A stretch of DNA of 50,908 nucleotides from Marinobacterium weihaiense (GTDB lineage Bacteria > Pseudomonadota > Gammaproteobacteria > Pseudomonadales > Balneatricaceae), in contig NZ_JAHQZT010000020.1 in the NCBI RefSeq assembly GCF_019061305.1, forward strand, positions 1 to 50,908, written 5' to 3'. This document shows positions 26,040-35,129 of this stretch, piece after piece (position 1 is the stretch's first letter; each line of letters opens with the position of its first letter). Under the pieces are notes generated by a model that saw only the letters and a program-made list of their open reading frames with translations, was not told where the DNA came from and did not search any database. Made by a program: the position numbers and the translations under genes.

Positions 26040-26705
26040 ATGCGTTATCAACATCGTGTAACTGACGGCCATGCTCTGGAGCTGCCGCTGGGCAAGGTGG
26101 TCTGCATCGGCCGCAACTACGCCGATCATGCCCTGGAACTGAACAACCCCATTCCCAAGGAACCAATCCTGTTCATCAAACCGGCCACCTCGGTGGTACC
26201 GATGGAGCAGCCGTTCTCTGTCCCCGCAGGCAAGGGTGAGGTGCATTTCGAAACCGAAATGGCGATTCTGATCGGTGAAACCCTGAAAAACGCGGATGAG
26301 CAGCAGGCGATGCACGCCATTGCCGGCATCGGGCTGGGGCTGGACATGACCCTGCGCGAAGTCCAGAGCCGCCTGAAGGAAAAGGGCCAGCCCTGGGAAA
26401 AGTCCAAGTGCTTTGATGGTGCCTGCCCGCTGTCGACCTTCCTGTCACCGGCTTCGGTCAATGATCTGACCGATGTGCAGATTCGTTTAAGCGTCAACGG
26501 CGAGGTGCGTCAGGACGGCAACTCGGCGCAGATGCTGACGCCGGTGCTCAAGCTGCTGGCCCATGCCAGTGAATGGTTCACGCTGGAGCCGGGTGACGTG
26601 GTGCTGACCGGCACACCGGCCGGCGTTGGGCCAGTGCAGCCGGGGGATCAGCTGCGTGTGGAGCTGGTAGACCTGCTGCGCGTCGACACGGCTGTGCAGG
26701 ACTGA
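26040..26705 (+). CDS. Fumarylacetoacetate hydrolase family protein (FAHD1/YcgM-like)
   Basis: Members of this fold hydrolyse acylpyruvates or decarboxylate oxaloacetate. The 221-residue single-domain protein resembles YcgM/FAHD1: KVVCIGRNYADHALELNN, the metal-binding stretch GEVHFETEMAILIGE, then FDGACPLSTFL and a C-terminal GDVVLTGTPAGVGPV. The ATG at 26040 follows AGGCTTGCC. It lies 55 bp ahead of hemJ, so the two may share a transcript. Confidence 0.9.
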   Translation: MRYQHRVTDGHALELPLGKVVCIGRNYADHALELNNPIPKEPILFIKPATSVVPMEQPFSVPAGKGEVHFETEMAILIGETLKNADEQQAMHAIAGIGLGLDMTLREVQSRLKEKGQPWEKSKCFDGACPLSTFLSPASVNDLTDVQIRLSVNGEVRQDGNSAQMLTPVLKLLAHASEWFTLEPGDVVLTGTPAGVGPVQPGDQLRVELVDLLRVDTAVQD

Positions 26706-26760
26706 ACACAGCCATTAATGGATCATCAAGGCACCGGGTGCCTGCAATAAGGGGACGTGA

Positions 26761-27174
26761 ATGCTCTGGTATAAAATGCTGCATATTCTGGCCATGACCA
26801 GCTGGATGGCGGGAATCTTCTATCTGCCGCGCATCTTCGTGCATTACGTGGAAGGCCGCGAAGCGGGGCAGGATGTAGCCCGACTGGAGATCATGGCGCG
26901 CAAGCTCTATGGTTTCATGACCATCATGGCCGTGTTTACCCTCGGGCTGGGACTCTGGCTCTGGCTGGGATACGGCTTCAGCGGCGGCTGGCTGCACGCC
27001 AAGCTGCTGTTCGTGGCGTTGCTGATCGGCTACCACCTCTGGTGCCGTGCCTACCTGAAACAGATGCAGCGCGGTGAACTCAGCCGCAGTGGGCGTTATT
27101 TCCGCCTCTACAACGAACTGCCGCTGCTGATCTTCATCCCGATCCTGATCTTTGTGGTGGTCAAGCCGTTTTGA
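26761..27174 (+). CDS. hemJ: Protoporphyrinogen IX oxidase HemJ
   Basis: HemJ oxidises protoporphyrinogen IX to protoporphyrin in haem synthesis in the inner membrane. The 137-residue protein has four membrane helices and the family motifs YKMLHILAMTSWMAGIFYLP (with His8), ARKLYGFMTIMAV, GWLHAKLLFV and FRLYNELP. The ATG follows AGGGGACGTGA. Confidence 0.93.
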   Translation: MLWYKMLHILAMTSWMAGIFYLPRIFVHYVEGREAGQDVARLEIMARKLYGFMTIMAVFTLGLGLWLWLGYGFSGGWLHAKLLFVALLIGYHLWCRAYLKQMQRGELSRSGRYFRLYNELPLLIFIPILIFVVVKPF

Positions 27175-27249
27175 TTCGGCAGATGTGTACCGCTGATATT
27201 TTGGGTAGGTTGGGCAATTGCACAGTTTGTCACTGACAGCAGGCGTGTA

Positions 27250-27338
27250 GTGCCGAGCATGTGCGACACGCTTTGCGTCATCCATGACCGCTCGACTGAC
27301 GCCATCCTTGGCGTCAGACGGTCGCACATACTCGGCAC
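27250..27338. repeat. Nested palindromic element A
   Basis: An 18-bp outer arm GTGCCGAGCATGTGCGAC (27250-27267) pairs with GTCGCACATACTCGGCAC (27321-27338), with one mismatch. Inside it, CTGACGCCA-TCCT-TGGCGTCAG (27296-27317) forms a perfect hairpin and ACGC-TTT-GCGT (27268-27278) a small one. The whole folds as a branched structure, as in REP, BIME or small non-autonomous elements. No protein is encoded. Confidence 0.75.
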
Positions 27339-27453
27339 CACAGCCTGTTCATGGTTCGGCACCCTTGCGATTACAAAGCCAGATCACCGGCTCAATTGTG
27401 GTTTGAGTGACTGTACTTGCAACAGTGCTGCACGGAAGTGATCGGTCAGGCGT

Positions 27454-27549
27454 AATGGGATCAGGTCTGGCTGACCGTCTGCGGCCAAGAAAGGCCGCAG
27501 ACGAGCCCCAGGGATGGTTTATGGCGTGTCAGACAGACCTGATCCCATT
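27454..27549. repeat. Nested palindromic element B, REP/RAYT-like
   Basis: AATGGGATCAGGTCTG (27454-27469) pairs perfectly with CAGACCTGATCCCATT (27534-27549). A 10-bp hairpin GTCTGCGGCC-AAGAAA-GGCCGCAGAC (27477-27502) lies inside. The TGGG(G/A)TCAGGTCT arm resembles sequences I associate with REP-associated tyrosine transposases, so this may be a non-autonomous relative. Together with element A it fills most of the 415-bp gap between hemJ and ubiJ. Confidence 0.7.
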
Positions 27550-27590
27550 GCCCGAGTAGCATTAGTGTAGTGTGGTTGTCTTGCCTAGGG

Positions 27591-28226
27591 CTAATTAGAC
27601 TGCCGCTGCTCCAGCCGCGCGATACGGGCTTCCAACCGGTCTGTGGCGTCGCGCAGTTCTTCCACCTGCTCCTGCCAGATATCGATCTCGACCTGCGTCG
27701 GCAGCAGGCGGGCTTCCTCGTGTAGATATTCTTCTAGGCTGTGGACAAGGCTGCGGCTGCCGTAACCCAGTTGATGGGCGGCAGAGCGGACAAGGTTGGC
27801 CAGCGGGTGAGCGGCGGTGTCGCCGATCAGGTCGGCCAGCCAGGCTTCCCAGTCGATCTGGCTGTCGGCCAGAATCTGTTGCAGTCGGTGGACCAGGCCG
27901 CTGTTGCCTTCGAGGCTGACGCCGTGGCCAAAGAGTACTTGGTTGCCGGCTTGGGGCAGGCGTATCAGGTCGAGCGCTGTGCCGCGGATGCAGGCGTCGG
28001 GTTCGCCGCCACACTCGGCCAGTAGATCAATGCCATGATCGTGGGGCAGCAGGGTGCAGTGCCACTCGGGGCGGGTGCACTCGACACGCACTTCCGTGCC
28101 GTTCAGCTCGCCCAGTCGGGCCAGCGTTACCGGATCGCGCGCCAGCACCGCATTGAGGCTTGCTTCTGCCAGCGTCAGCAGGGTGGCGTTGATCATTCCG
28201 GTGCCGGTTCCTGTCGGGGGTGTCAT
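27591..28226 (-). CDS. ubiJ: Ubiquinone biosynthesis accessory factor UbiJ
   Basis: UbiJ is a soluble SCP2-domain protein that organises the aerobic ubiquinone complex. The 211-residue protein has the SCP2 domain at about 20-120 and a C-terminal coiled-coil (IDIWQEQVEELRDATDRLEA). The ATG at 28226 follows GAGGAG. It lies 47 bp after ubiE in the same direction. The usual third gene, ubiB, is absent: downstream are palindromic elements and then hemJ on the other strand. Confidence 0.9.
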   Translation of the reverse strand: MTPPTGTGTGMINATLLTLAEASLNAVLARDPVTLARLGELNGTEVRVECTRPEWHCTLLPHDHGIDLLAECGGEPDACIRGTALDLIRLPQAGNQVLFGHGVSLEGNSGLVHRLQQILADSQIDWEAWLADLIGDTAAHPLANLVRSAAHQLGYGSRSLVHSLEEYLHEEARLLPTQVEIDIWQEQVEELRDATDRLEARIARLEQRQSN

Positions 28227-28273
28227 GGCGCTCGCTCCTCTGGGCTGGATTCAGTGCGGCGGTTGCGCTGTCC

Positions 28274-29032
28274 TCAGGGCTTGATGCCGGTGTGCAGGGC
28301 AACGATGCCGCCGGTCATGTTCTGGTAGCGGCAGTTGACGAAACCGGCCTGCTCCATCATCCCTTTCAGGGTGTCCTGATCCGGGTGCTTGCGGATCGAC
28401 TCGGCCAGGTAGCGGTAACTGTCGGCATCCCCGGCAATCACCTTGCCCATCTGTGGCAGGATGTTGAACGAGTAAAAATCGTACAGCTTGGTCAGCGCCG
28501 GGTTGTCGGTCTTGGAAAACTCCAGAATCATCAGTTTGCCGCCGGGCTTGAGCACGCGCAGCATGGAGGCAATGGCGGCATTTTGGTCGGTGACATTGCG
28601 CAGGCCGAAGGCGATGGTGATAACGTCAAAGGTGTTGTCCTCGAACGGCAGGCATTCGGCATTGGCCTGAACATACTCCACGTTGCCGGCGACGCCGGAG
28701 TTGAGTAGCTTGTCGCGACCGACTTTGAGCATTGAGTCGTTGATATCGGCCAGCACCACCTTGCCTTCGGGGCCAACCATGCGTGCGAACTTGCGCGTCA
28801 GGTCACCGGTACCGCCGGCAATGTCGAGCACCTTGTGGCCACGGCGCACGCCGCTCTGGTCGATGGTGATACGTTTCCACAGGCGGTGGACGCCGCCGGA
28901 CATGAGGTCATTCATCAGATCGTACTTGCCCGCCACCGAGTGGAAGACATCGGCGACGCGTTTGACCTTCTCTTCGACCGGCACGTCCTGATAGCCGAAG
29001 TGAGTGGTTTTCTTTCCGTTCTGCTCTGGCAT
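28274..29032 (-). CDS. ubiE: Ubiquinone/menaquinone C-methyltransferase UbiE
   Basis: UbiE adds the ring C-methyl group in ubiquinone synthesis using S-adenosylmethionine. The 252-residue protein shows the family start ([20 protein letters not shown]), SAM motif [16 protein letters not shown], and the signature [20 protein letters not shown] followed by [10 protein letters not shown]. It is the first gene of a ubiE-ubiJ pair. Confidence 0.97.
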   Translation of the reverse strand: MPEQNGKKTTHFGYQDVPVEEKVKRVADVFHSVAGKYDLMNDLMSGGVHRLWKRITIDQSGVRRGHKVLDIAGGTGDLTRKFARMVGPEGKVVLADINDSMLKVGRDKLLNSGVAGNVEYVQANAECLPFEDNTFDVITIAFGLRNVTDQNAAIASMLRVLKPGGKLMILEFSKTDNPALTKLYDFYSFNILPQMGKVIAGDADSYRYLAESIRKHPDQDTLKGMMEQAGFVNCRYQNMTGGIVALHTGIKP

Positions 29033-29097
29033 GGTTCTCTGTCCGACTGTTATCCGAAGGTTGCTTGCATTCTACCCTGCGGCTGCAGCTTTGTCGC

Positions 29098-29478
29098 TCA
29101 GCCGCGGGCGATCAGGCCGTTGTCGCGCGAAGCACCAGCCGCGTCCAGCTGCGTCAGATAACGCTGCCAGTAATCGGCTTGATTATGCGCCAGATCGTGC
29201 AGGTATTCCCAAGTGTAGAGGCCAGAGTCATGACCGTCATCAAAGATGATCTTGAGGGCGTAGTTGCCGGCGGGCTCGACGCCCTTAAAGCCGACATGCT
29301 GCTTGCCGGTCTGTAGCACGCCGTTGCCGATGCCGTGGCCACGCACCTCGGCGGAGGGCGAATGCACGCGCAGGAATTCGGCGGTGAGTTCGAAAGTGCC
29401 ATCCGCGTAGACCAGTTCCAGGGTGCGGGACTTCAAGTGCAGCTTGATATCGGACGGCAGGGGAACCGAAGTGTTCAT
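29098..29478 (-). CDS. DUF971 domain protein (GBBH-like N-terminal domain)
   Basis: The 126-residue protein is a stand-alone DUF971 domain, related to the N-terminal zinc-containing part of gamma-butyrobetaine hydroxylase. Segments seen are LKSRTLELVYADGTFELTAE, FLRVHSPSAEVRGHG and DDGHDSGLYTWEYLHDLA. It regularly follows hslVU in gammaproteobacteria, as here (47 bp after hslU). Its function is not established. The start at 29478 is chosen to begin the domain; an extension to 29526 would cross a 22-bp palindrome. Confidence 0.87.
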   Translation of the reverse strand: MNTSVPLPSDIKLHLKSRTLELVYADGTFELTAEFLRVHSPSAEVRGHGIGNGVLQTGKQHVGFKGVEPAGNYALKIIFDDGHDSGLYTWEYLHDLAHNQADYWQRYLTQLDAAGASRDNGLIARG

Positions 29479-29496
29479 GGCAGGGCTCCGTGGATG

Positions 29497-29518
29497 ACCG
29501 GGGGCTGCAGCCCCCGGT
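29497..29518. repeat. 22-bp perfect palindrome between hslU and the DUF971 gene
   Basis: ACCGGGGGCTG is followed directly by CAGCCCCCGGT. As RNA it forms a very stable hairpin eight bases past the hslU stop, without a T-run, so it may set relative mRNA levels of hslVU and the downstream gene. Confidence 0.7.
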
Positions 29519-29525
29519 ATGGACA

Positions 29526-30866
29526 TCAGAGGATGTAGTGGCTCAGGTCCTCGTCATGGCTGAGTTCATCCAACTGTGAGTTCACATACGCGGCATCGAC
29601 CTGAACGGTTTCACCGGCCTTGTCCGCAGCGACAAAAGACAGTTCGTCCAGCAGACGCTCCATCATGGTATGCAGGCGACGGGCACCGATGTTTTCGGTC
29701 TGCTCGTTGACCTCGTAGGCCAGTTCGGCGATGCGGGCGATGCCGTCCTCGGTGAATTCCACGTTGACGCCTTCGGTGGCCAGCAGCGCTTTGTACTGCT
29801 CGGTCAGGGACGCCTTGGGCTCGGTCAGAATGCGACGGAAGTCATCCGGGGTCAGCGCGTTCAGCTCGACCCGGATCGGCAGACGGCCCTGCAGCTCGGG
29901 GATCAGATCGGACGGGCGCGCCAGGTGGAAGGCACCGGAGGCGATGAACAGGATGTGGTCGGTCTTGACCATGCCGTACTTGGTGTTGACGGTGCAGCCC
30001 TCGATCAGCGGCAGCAGGTCGCGCTGTACGCCTTCACGGGAGACGTCGCCGCCGCCGTTGTTGTCACCGCGCTTGCACACCTTGTCGATCTCGTCGAGGA
30101 AGACGATACCGTTCTGCTCCACCAGCTCGACGGCCTTCTGCTTGGTCTCATCTTCCTTGATCATGCCGGCGGCTTCTTCGTCGGTGAGCAGCTTAAAGGC
30201 ATCCTTCACCTTCAGGCGCTGGGACTTCTTGCGCTCCTGGCCCATGCTGGAGAACATGTTCTGCAGCTGGCTGGTCATCTCTTCCATGCCGGGAGGGGCC
30301 ATGATCTCAACGCCCATCGGCTGCTGGGAGACTTCAACATCGATCTCCTTGTCGTCCAGCTGGCCTTCGCGCAGCTTCTTGCGGAAGATCTGACGGGTGG
30401 CGCTGTCGGTCTTGCTCGGCTCTTCTTCCTGGCCGAAACCGGTGGCGCGGGCCGGCGGCAGCAGCGCGTCCAGGATACGTTCTTCGGCGACTTCCTCGGC
30501 ACGGAAGCGCACCTGTTCCATGGCTTGTTCGCGGACCAGCTTCACGGCCATCTCGACCAGGTCGCGGACGATGGTTTCCACGTCGCGACCGACATAACCC
30601 ACTTCGGTGAATTTGGTCGCTTCCACCTTGATGAATGGGGCATTGGCCAGCTTGGCCAGGCGGCGGGCGATCTCGGTCTTGCCGACCCCGGTGGGGCCGA
30701 TCATCAGGATGTTTTTCGGCGTAACTTCCGGCCGCAGTTCGTCGTCCAGTTGCATGCGACGCCAGCGGTTGCGCAGCGCGATGGCCACGGAGCGCTTGGC
30801 ATCGTCCTGACCGATGATATGGCGGTTGAGTTCGTGCACGATCTCGCGCGGGGTCATGTTGGACAT
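29526..30866 (-). CDS. hslU: HslU, ATPase subunit of the HslUV protease
   Basis: HslU unfolds proteins and feeds them into HslV. The 446-residue protein has Walker [16 protein letters not shown] (about 57-71), an intermediate domain (about 110-245), Walker [11 protein letters not shown], and the C-terminal HslV-activating end SHYIL-like (DEDLSHYIL). It starts 2 bp after the hslV stop codon. Confidence 0.98.
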   Translation of the reverse strand: MSNMTPREIVHELNRHIIGQDDAKRSVAIALRNRWRRMQLDDELRPEVTPKNILMIGPTGVGKTEIARRLAKLANAPFIKVEATKFTEVGYVGRDVETIVRDLVEMAVKLVREQAMEQVRFRAEEVAEERILDALLPPARATGFGQEEEPSKTDSATRQIFRKKLREGQLDDKEIDVEVSQQPMGVEIMAPPGMEEMTSQLQNMFSSMGQERKKSQRLKVKDAFKLLTDEEAAGMIKEDETKQKAVELVEQNGIVFLDEIDKVCKRGDNNGGGDVSREGVQRDLLPLIEGCTVNTKYGMVKTDHILFIASGAFHLARPSDLIPELQGRLPIRVELNALTPDDFRRILTEPKASLTEQYKALLATEGVNVEFTEDGIARIAELAYEVNEQTENIGARRLHTMMERLLDELSFVAADKAGETVQVDAAYVNSQLDELSHDEDLSHYIL

Positions 30867-30868
30867 GT

Positions 30869-31411
30869 TCAGCTCTCCTCGAGGGCCTTGTTGGCAAGCG
30901 TTTCGATGGTCAGGTTGTCATTGGTAAAGACGCAGATACCGGCGGCAATGTGCAGGCTCTTTTCGACGATGTCGCGGGCGCTCAGCTCGGTGTTTTCCAC
31001 CAGTGCACGGGCCGAGGCCAGGGCGAAGTTGCCACCGGAGCCGATGGCGATGACGCCGTCTTCCGGCTCAATGACATCACCGTTGCCGGAGATCAAGTAG
31101 GTCTTTTCCTGGTTGGCCACCAGCATCAGCGCCTCCAGGCGACGCAGTGCCCGGTCGGAACGCCATTCACGGGCCAGGTGGATCACCGCGTTAACGATGT
31201 TGCCCTGATGCTTGTCCAGCTGTTGTTCGAACAGGTCACGCAGGGTGATGGCATCAGCCGTACTGCCGGCGAAGCCGGTAATGACCTGATGCTTGGGCAG
31301 GGTGTTGACCTTTTTGGCGGTGCCTTTCATGACGGTGTTGCCCAGGGAAACTTGGCCATCACCGCCGACCACGACCTGGTCGCCACGGCGCACGGAAACA
31401 ATAGTTGTCAT
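30869..31411 (-). CDS. hslV: HslV, peptidase subunit of the HslUV protease
   Basis: The 180-residue protein is a proteasome beta-type peptidase. After removal of Met1, Thr2 becomes the nucleophile (TTIVSVRR). The [19 protein letters not shown] segment and the [14 protein letters not shown] loop are typical. It is the first gene of hslVU, with a sigma-32-like promoter and a small leader hairpin upstream. Confidence 0.97.
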   Translation of the reverse strand: MTTIVSVRRGDQVVVGGDGQVSLGNTVMKGTAKKVNTLPKHQVITGFAGSTADAITLRDLFEQQLDKHQGNIVNAVIHLAREWRSDRALRRLEALMLVANQEKTYLISGNGDVIEPEDGVIAIGSGGNFALASARALVENTELSARDIVEKSLHIAAGICVFTNDNLTIETLANKALEES

Positions 31412-31450
31412 AAAGAAAAAATCCTGTCGGTCCGATAGTGGGCACCCGTA

Positions 31451-31467
31451 AACCGTTCGCTACGGTT
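31451..31467 (-). other. Leader hairpin of hslVU mRNA
   Basis: AACCGT-TCGCT-ACGGTT gives a 6-bp stem in the predicted 5' untranslated region, about 40 bases ahead of the hslV start. I recall a 5' stem-loop that affects hslVU mRNA stability in E. coli; equivalence is inference. Confidence 0.45.
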
Positions 31468-31492
31468 AAGGCAGGTAACCTGATGGCTACAG

Positions 31493-31520
31493 ATATGGAT
31501 GCGGATGCGAGGATTTCAAG
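31493..31520 (-). promoter_or_regulatory. Sigma-32 (heat-shock) type promoter of hslVU
   Basis: On the minus strand, CTTGAAA (31514-31520) matches the -35 consensus exactly. ATCCATAT (31493-31500), 13 bp further on, matches CCCCATNT at the key positions. Transcription would begin about 70 bases before hslV. Sigma-32 control of hslVU is established in E. coli. Confidence 0.65.
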
Positions 31521-31537
31521 GGGGGGGCGGTTCCGGA

Positions 31538-32161
31538 TCAGTCGATCCGGATCGCCATGGGGATGATATTGAGCTTACCCAGCTTGTTGCGCGCCTGGTT
31601 CATCTCGGTCCTGTTGTCGAACGGCCCCAGCCGAACGCGGTACCAGATGCCGTTGCTGCCCTCGGATCGATCGGTTCTGACGCCTGGCAAGCCTTGCAGG
31701 ATCAGCTTGGCACGCATGCGCTCAGCATCAGCGTCATTGCGGAAGGAGCCGGCCTGCAGCAGGTACTGATGCTCCATCTTGGCGTCCTTGGGGGTGGATT
31801 TGTAGACATCCACCTTGGGCGCCACCACTTCGGTCTTGGGCAGCATCTCGTAGAACTCGAACTTGCTCCTTTCGGGTTCCGGCTCGGGGGCGGGCTTCGG
31901 GGTCGGCTTGGGTGCCGGTTTCGGCTGCGATGCCGGTGTTACCACCGCCGGCGCAGGTTCCGGCGGTGTCTGCAGCAGGGTGTAGACCAGGTAGCCCAGG
32001 CCGCCGAACACCGCCAGGGTGACCAGCAGCAGCTTCCAAGGCGTGCGTCGTGGGGGCGGTGCCGTACGCTTGGGCGCCGCCTGCCGGGCCGGCTTGCGGC
32101 TCGGCGTACGGCTGGCGCTGGTACCGCTGCGACGCTTGCGGGCGAAGTCCTGCTTGGCCAT
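31538..32161 (-). CDS. SPOR domain membrane protein, FtsN-like
   Basis: SPOR domains bind denuded glycan strands at the division septum. The 207-residue protein has a basic cytoplasmic start (about 1-42), one membrane helix (about 43-63) and a Pro/Lys linker of PKPAPKP type (about 78-97). The C-terminal SPOR domain (about 130-205) reads HQYLLQAGSFRNDADAERMR and then WYRVRLGPFDNRTEMNQAR. Position directly after argS and the topology match the short FtsN-like proteins of this locus. Whether it is the cell's functional FtsN is uncertain. Confidence 0.9.
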   Translation of the reverse strand: MAKQDFARKRRSGTSASRTPSRKPARQAAPKRTAPPPRRTPWKLLLVTLAVFGGLGYLVYTLLQTPPEPAPAVVTPASQPKPAPKPTPKPAPEPEPERSKFEFYEMLPKTEVVAPKVDVYKSTPKDAKMEHQYLLQAGSFRNDADAERMRAKLILQGLPGVRTDRSEGSNGIWYRVRLGPFDNRTEMNQARNKLGKLNIIPMAIRID

Positions 32162-32164
32162 CGC

Positions 32165-33922
32165 TTACATCTGCTCCGGTGCGGACACGCCCAGCAGCTT
32201 GAGGCCGTTGGCCAGCACCTGACGCACGGCGACACTCAGGGTCAGACGGGCGTTGCGTAGCTCGGCATCGTCGATGATCAGTTTGTGGCCGTTGTACCAG
32301 GTGTGGAAGTCACCGGCCAGATCACGCAGGTAGTTGGCCAGCACATGCGGCTCGAAGTTGAGCGCGGCGTGCTGCAGGGTTTCGGGGTACTTGGCCAACT
32401 GCTTGACCAGATCCTTCTCGGTTTCGCTTTCCAGGCGCTCCATGGCGGCCAGACCGGCGGCCTGGTCCCAGGCCATGCCTTCGCTCTCCAGCTTGCGCAG
32501 GACCGAGCAGACACGGGCGTGGGCGTACTGGATGTAGTACACCGGGTTGTCCTTGGACTCGGTTTTGGCCAGCTCCAGATCGAAGTCCATGTGCTGGTCG
32601 GCCTTGCGGGTCACATAGAAGAAGCGGCAGGCATCGTTGCCCACTTCGTTGCGCAGCTCGCGCAGGGTGACGAAAGAGCCGGAGCGGGTGGACATCTGCA
32701 CGCGTTCGCTGCCGCGGTACAGAATGGCGAACTGCACCAGGCGTACTTCCAGTTTTTCGGGGTCGTACCCCATGGCCTGGATCGCCGCCTTCACGCGGGC
32801 GATATAGCCGTGGTGGTCGGCACCCCAGATGTTCACCACCTTGTCGAAACCGCGCTCGAACTTGTTCATGTGGTAGGCGATGTCGGACGCAAAGTAGGTG
32901 GTCTGGCCGTTGGCGCGCTTGACCACGCGGTCCTTGTCGTCACCGAAGTCGGTGGAGCGGAACCAGAGGTTGCCGTCCTGCTCGTACAGGTAGCCCTTGG
33001 CCTCCAATTGCTCTAGCGCACGGCTGACGTCGCCGCTGCTGGTCAGGGAACGCTCGGAGAACCATTCCTGGTAATTGACGCCGAATTCGCCGAGATCTTC
33101 GCGGATATCACCCAGAATGGAATTGAGGCCGGCATCGAAAACCATCTCGTAGTCGTCCCCCAGCAGCTGCTGAGCACGCTCGATCAGGGCATCGATGTGC
33201 ACTTCCTTGTCGCCTCCGGCCGGTTCGTCCGCCGGGATGTCGGCGACGACGTCCGCGACCGGTCGATTGAAGCGGTCACCGTGATCCTTGACCAGATCGT
33301 GGGCGATGTCGCGGATGTAATGGCCCTGGTAACCGTTGCTGGGGAAGGTCAGTTCCTGCTCGTGCTGTTCCAGGTAACGCAGCCAGACGCTGGCGGCGAG
33401 GATGTTCATCTGACGACCGGCGTCATTGACGTAATACTCACGCTCCACTTCGACACCGGCGGCTTCCAGCAGGTCCGCCACGGTGGCACCGTAGGCGGCA
33501 CCCCGGCCGTGGCCCACGTGCAGCGGGCCGGTGGGGTTGGCTGATACGAATTCCACCTGCATGCGCGGGCCGGAGTTGGCCTGGCCGCGACCGAAGGCGT
33601 CACCCTGCTCGAGGATGTCGCCCAGCACGGTGAAGATGGAGGCCTGGCTGACAAAGAAGTTGATGAAGCCGGGGCCGGCGATTTCGGTTTTCTCGATGCT
33701 GCCGTTGGTCGGTAAAGCGTCGCACAGCTGCTGGGCCAGTTCACGCGGATTGCGTCGGGCCGGTTTTGCCAGAGTCAGAGCGATGTTGCTGGCGAAGTCG
33801 CCGTGCGCCTTGTCACGGGTGTTCTCAACCTGGATGTTCGGGGTGATGTCGGCGGGCAGGGTGCCGTTGGCGATCAGGGTGGAAAGAGCCGCGTCGATCA
33901 GTTGGGCAATCTGTTCTTTCAT
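32165..33922 (-). CDS. argS: Arginyl-tRNA synthetase
   Basis: This class I synthetase charges tRNA-Arg. The 585-residue protein has the N-terminal Add-1 domain, the HIGH-type motif [12 protein letters not shown] (about 117-128), the KMSKS-equivalent region [12 protein letters not shown], and a DALR anticodon-binding C-terminus ending at the stop. It lies 3 bp ahead of the SPOR gene on the same strand. Confidence 0.98.
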   Translation of the reverse strand: MKEQIAQLIDAALSTLIANGTLPADITPNIQVENTRDKAHGDFASNIALTLAKPARRNPRELAQQLCDALPTNGSIEKTEIAGPGFINFFVSQASIFTVLGDILEQGDAFGRGQANSGPRMQVEFVSANPTGPLHVGHGRGAAYGATVADLLEAAGVEVEREYYVNDAGRQMNILAASVWLRYLEQHEQELTFPSNGYQGHYIRDIAHDLVKDHGDRFNRPVADVVADIPADEPAGGDKEVHIDALIERAQQLLGDDYEMVFDAGLNSILGDIREDLGEFGVNYQEWFSERSLTSSGDVSRALEQLEAKGYLYEQDGNLWFRSTDFGDDKDRVVKRANGQTTYFASDIAYHMNKFERGFDKVVNIWGADHHGYIARVKAAIQAMGYDPEKLEVRLVQFAILYRGSERVQMSTRSGSFVTLRELRNEVGNDACRFFYVTRKADQHMDFDLELAKTESKDNPVYYIQYAHARVCSVLRKLESEGMAWDQAAGLAAMERLESETEKDLVKQLAKYPETLQHAALNFEPHVLANYLRDLAGDFHTWYNGHKLIIDDAELRNARLTLSVAVRQVLANGLKLLGVSAPEQM

Positions 33923-33972
33923 CGGGGTACTCTGGCTGGAATTGAAGATCAGAATGAGGCAATAAACCGGAT

Positions 33973-34003
33973 ATTATACGCCGCCGCGGTGGTCAATTGC
34001 CAA
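33973..34003 (-). promoter_or_regulatory. Possible argS promoter
   Basis: On the minus strand, TTGGCA (33998-34003) and a perfect TATAAT (33973-33978) are 19 bp apart. The -10 box is convincing; the spacing is longer than ideal. It lies about 50 bp ahead of the argS start. Confidence 0.45.
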
Positions 34004-34079
34004 TCAGTCATGAGCGTCTCGCAGGAGGAATCACCGCCTGTTCAGGGTGATGAGGGTGTCAACGTGTAGCAACTTGAGC

Positions 34080-35033
34080 TCAGGGTGCTCCCCCGCCGAA
34101 GCGCTCCCGGTACTGGCTCGGGCTGAGGCCGGTCTGCTTGAGGAACATTTTGCGGAAGGCGCTGACGTCTTCATAACCGACCTGCCAGGCGATGCGCTCG
34201 ATCGGGTCGCGGCTGTTTTCCAGCGCCTCGCGCGCCTTGTGCAGGCGCTGCTGCTGCAGGTATTCGCCCGGCCGCAGGCCGGTGGCACGCTGGAAGCGGC
34301 GCATGAAGGTGCGTTCGGTGAGGCCGGCGATAGCGGCCATGTCACGTACGGCCAGGCGCCGCTGGTAGTGCTGGTGCAGCTGATGCTGCACGCGCAGGAC
34401 GGGGGCGTCGCCATGACTCATCACCGGCATGAAGGAACGGTAGTAGCGCTGCTGGCGGGTACCGGTATCCACCACCAGAAAGCGCCCCAACGCCTGCACC
34501 ACGGAGGGCGGAACGTAGCGACCGATCAGGTGCAGGGCCAGGTCCATCCAGGCCATGACGCCGCCGGCGGTGACCAGGTCGGAGTCGGACAGCAGCAGGG
34601 CGTTGGTATCCAGATCCAGGTGCGGAAAGTGATAGCGGAACAGGCCTTCCAGCTGCCAGTGGGTGGTGGCGCAGCGGCCCTCCAGCAGTCCGGCCTGGGC
34701 GAGCACGAAGGCACCGGCGCAGGCCGAGCTGATCACTGAGCCTTGTCCGTGCCAGTCCCGCAGGGCCCGGCAGACGTCGGGCAGGGGGGCGAGATAGGCC
34801 TGTCCTTGCAAAATGGGCGGTACGATGACCAGCTCGGGGTGAGGCAGGGTGCCTTGCGGTTGCCGGCTCAGGGTCTCGGCCGCCAGCAGGTGCACGTCAA
34901 AGTGCAGTGCCGGCACGTTCTGCAGTTCGGTCAGGATCTTGTTGGCGCTGTGAAACAGGTCCTCGAGACCATACACCGCCGAGCGGGCGGTGCCTTCAAG
35001 GGTGAGGATGATGACGGAAAGGGTGCGCGCCAT
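34080..35033 (-). CDS. GlxA-type AraC-family regulator with DJ-1/PfpI-like domain
   Basis: The 317-residue protein combines an N-terminal DJ-1/PfpI-like (class I glutamine amidotransferase) domain (about 1-170) with two AraC-type HTH motifs at the C-terminus. The HTH region reads VRDMAAIAGLTERTFMRRFQ, then IAWQVGYEDVSAFRKMFLKQ. The SACAGAFVLAQAGLL segment is the elbow of the amidase-like domain, probably non-catalytic. It is divergent from an isochorismatase-like gene across 96 bp, which it probably regulates. Together they interrupt an otherwise conserved argS-priA neighbourhood. Confidence 0.9.
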   Translation of the reverse strand: MARTLSVIILTLEGTARSAVYGLEDLFHSANKILTELQNVPALHFDVHLLAAETLSRQPQGTLPHPELVIVPPILQGQAYLAPLPDVCRALRDWHGQGSVISSACAGAFVLAQAGLLEGRCATTHWQLEGLFRYHFPHLDLDTNALLLSDSDLVTAGGVMAWMDLALHLIGRYVPPSVVQALGRFLVVDTGTRQQRYYRSFMPVMSHGDAPVLRVQHQLHQHYQRRLAVRDMAAIAGLTERTFMRRFQRATGLRPGEYLQQQRLHKAREALENSRDPIERIAWQVGYEDVSAFRKMFLKQTGLSPSQYRERFGGGAP

Positions 35034-35129
35034 GTCGGTTTTTGCCTTATAAATGTCAGGGTTGCCACCGGTGCAGGGTAACATGAGCTGTCATGATCAG
35101 TGCTCAATCTTTTTTACGGAGCATCACTC

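Noticed and set aside
29670-31100. 476-codon open frame antisense to hslVU
   Set aside because: It is the shadow of GC-rich coding sequence in hslU/hslV, with no ribosome site and low-complexity composition.
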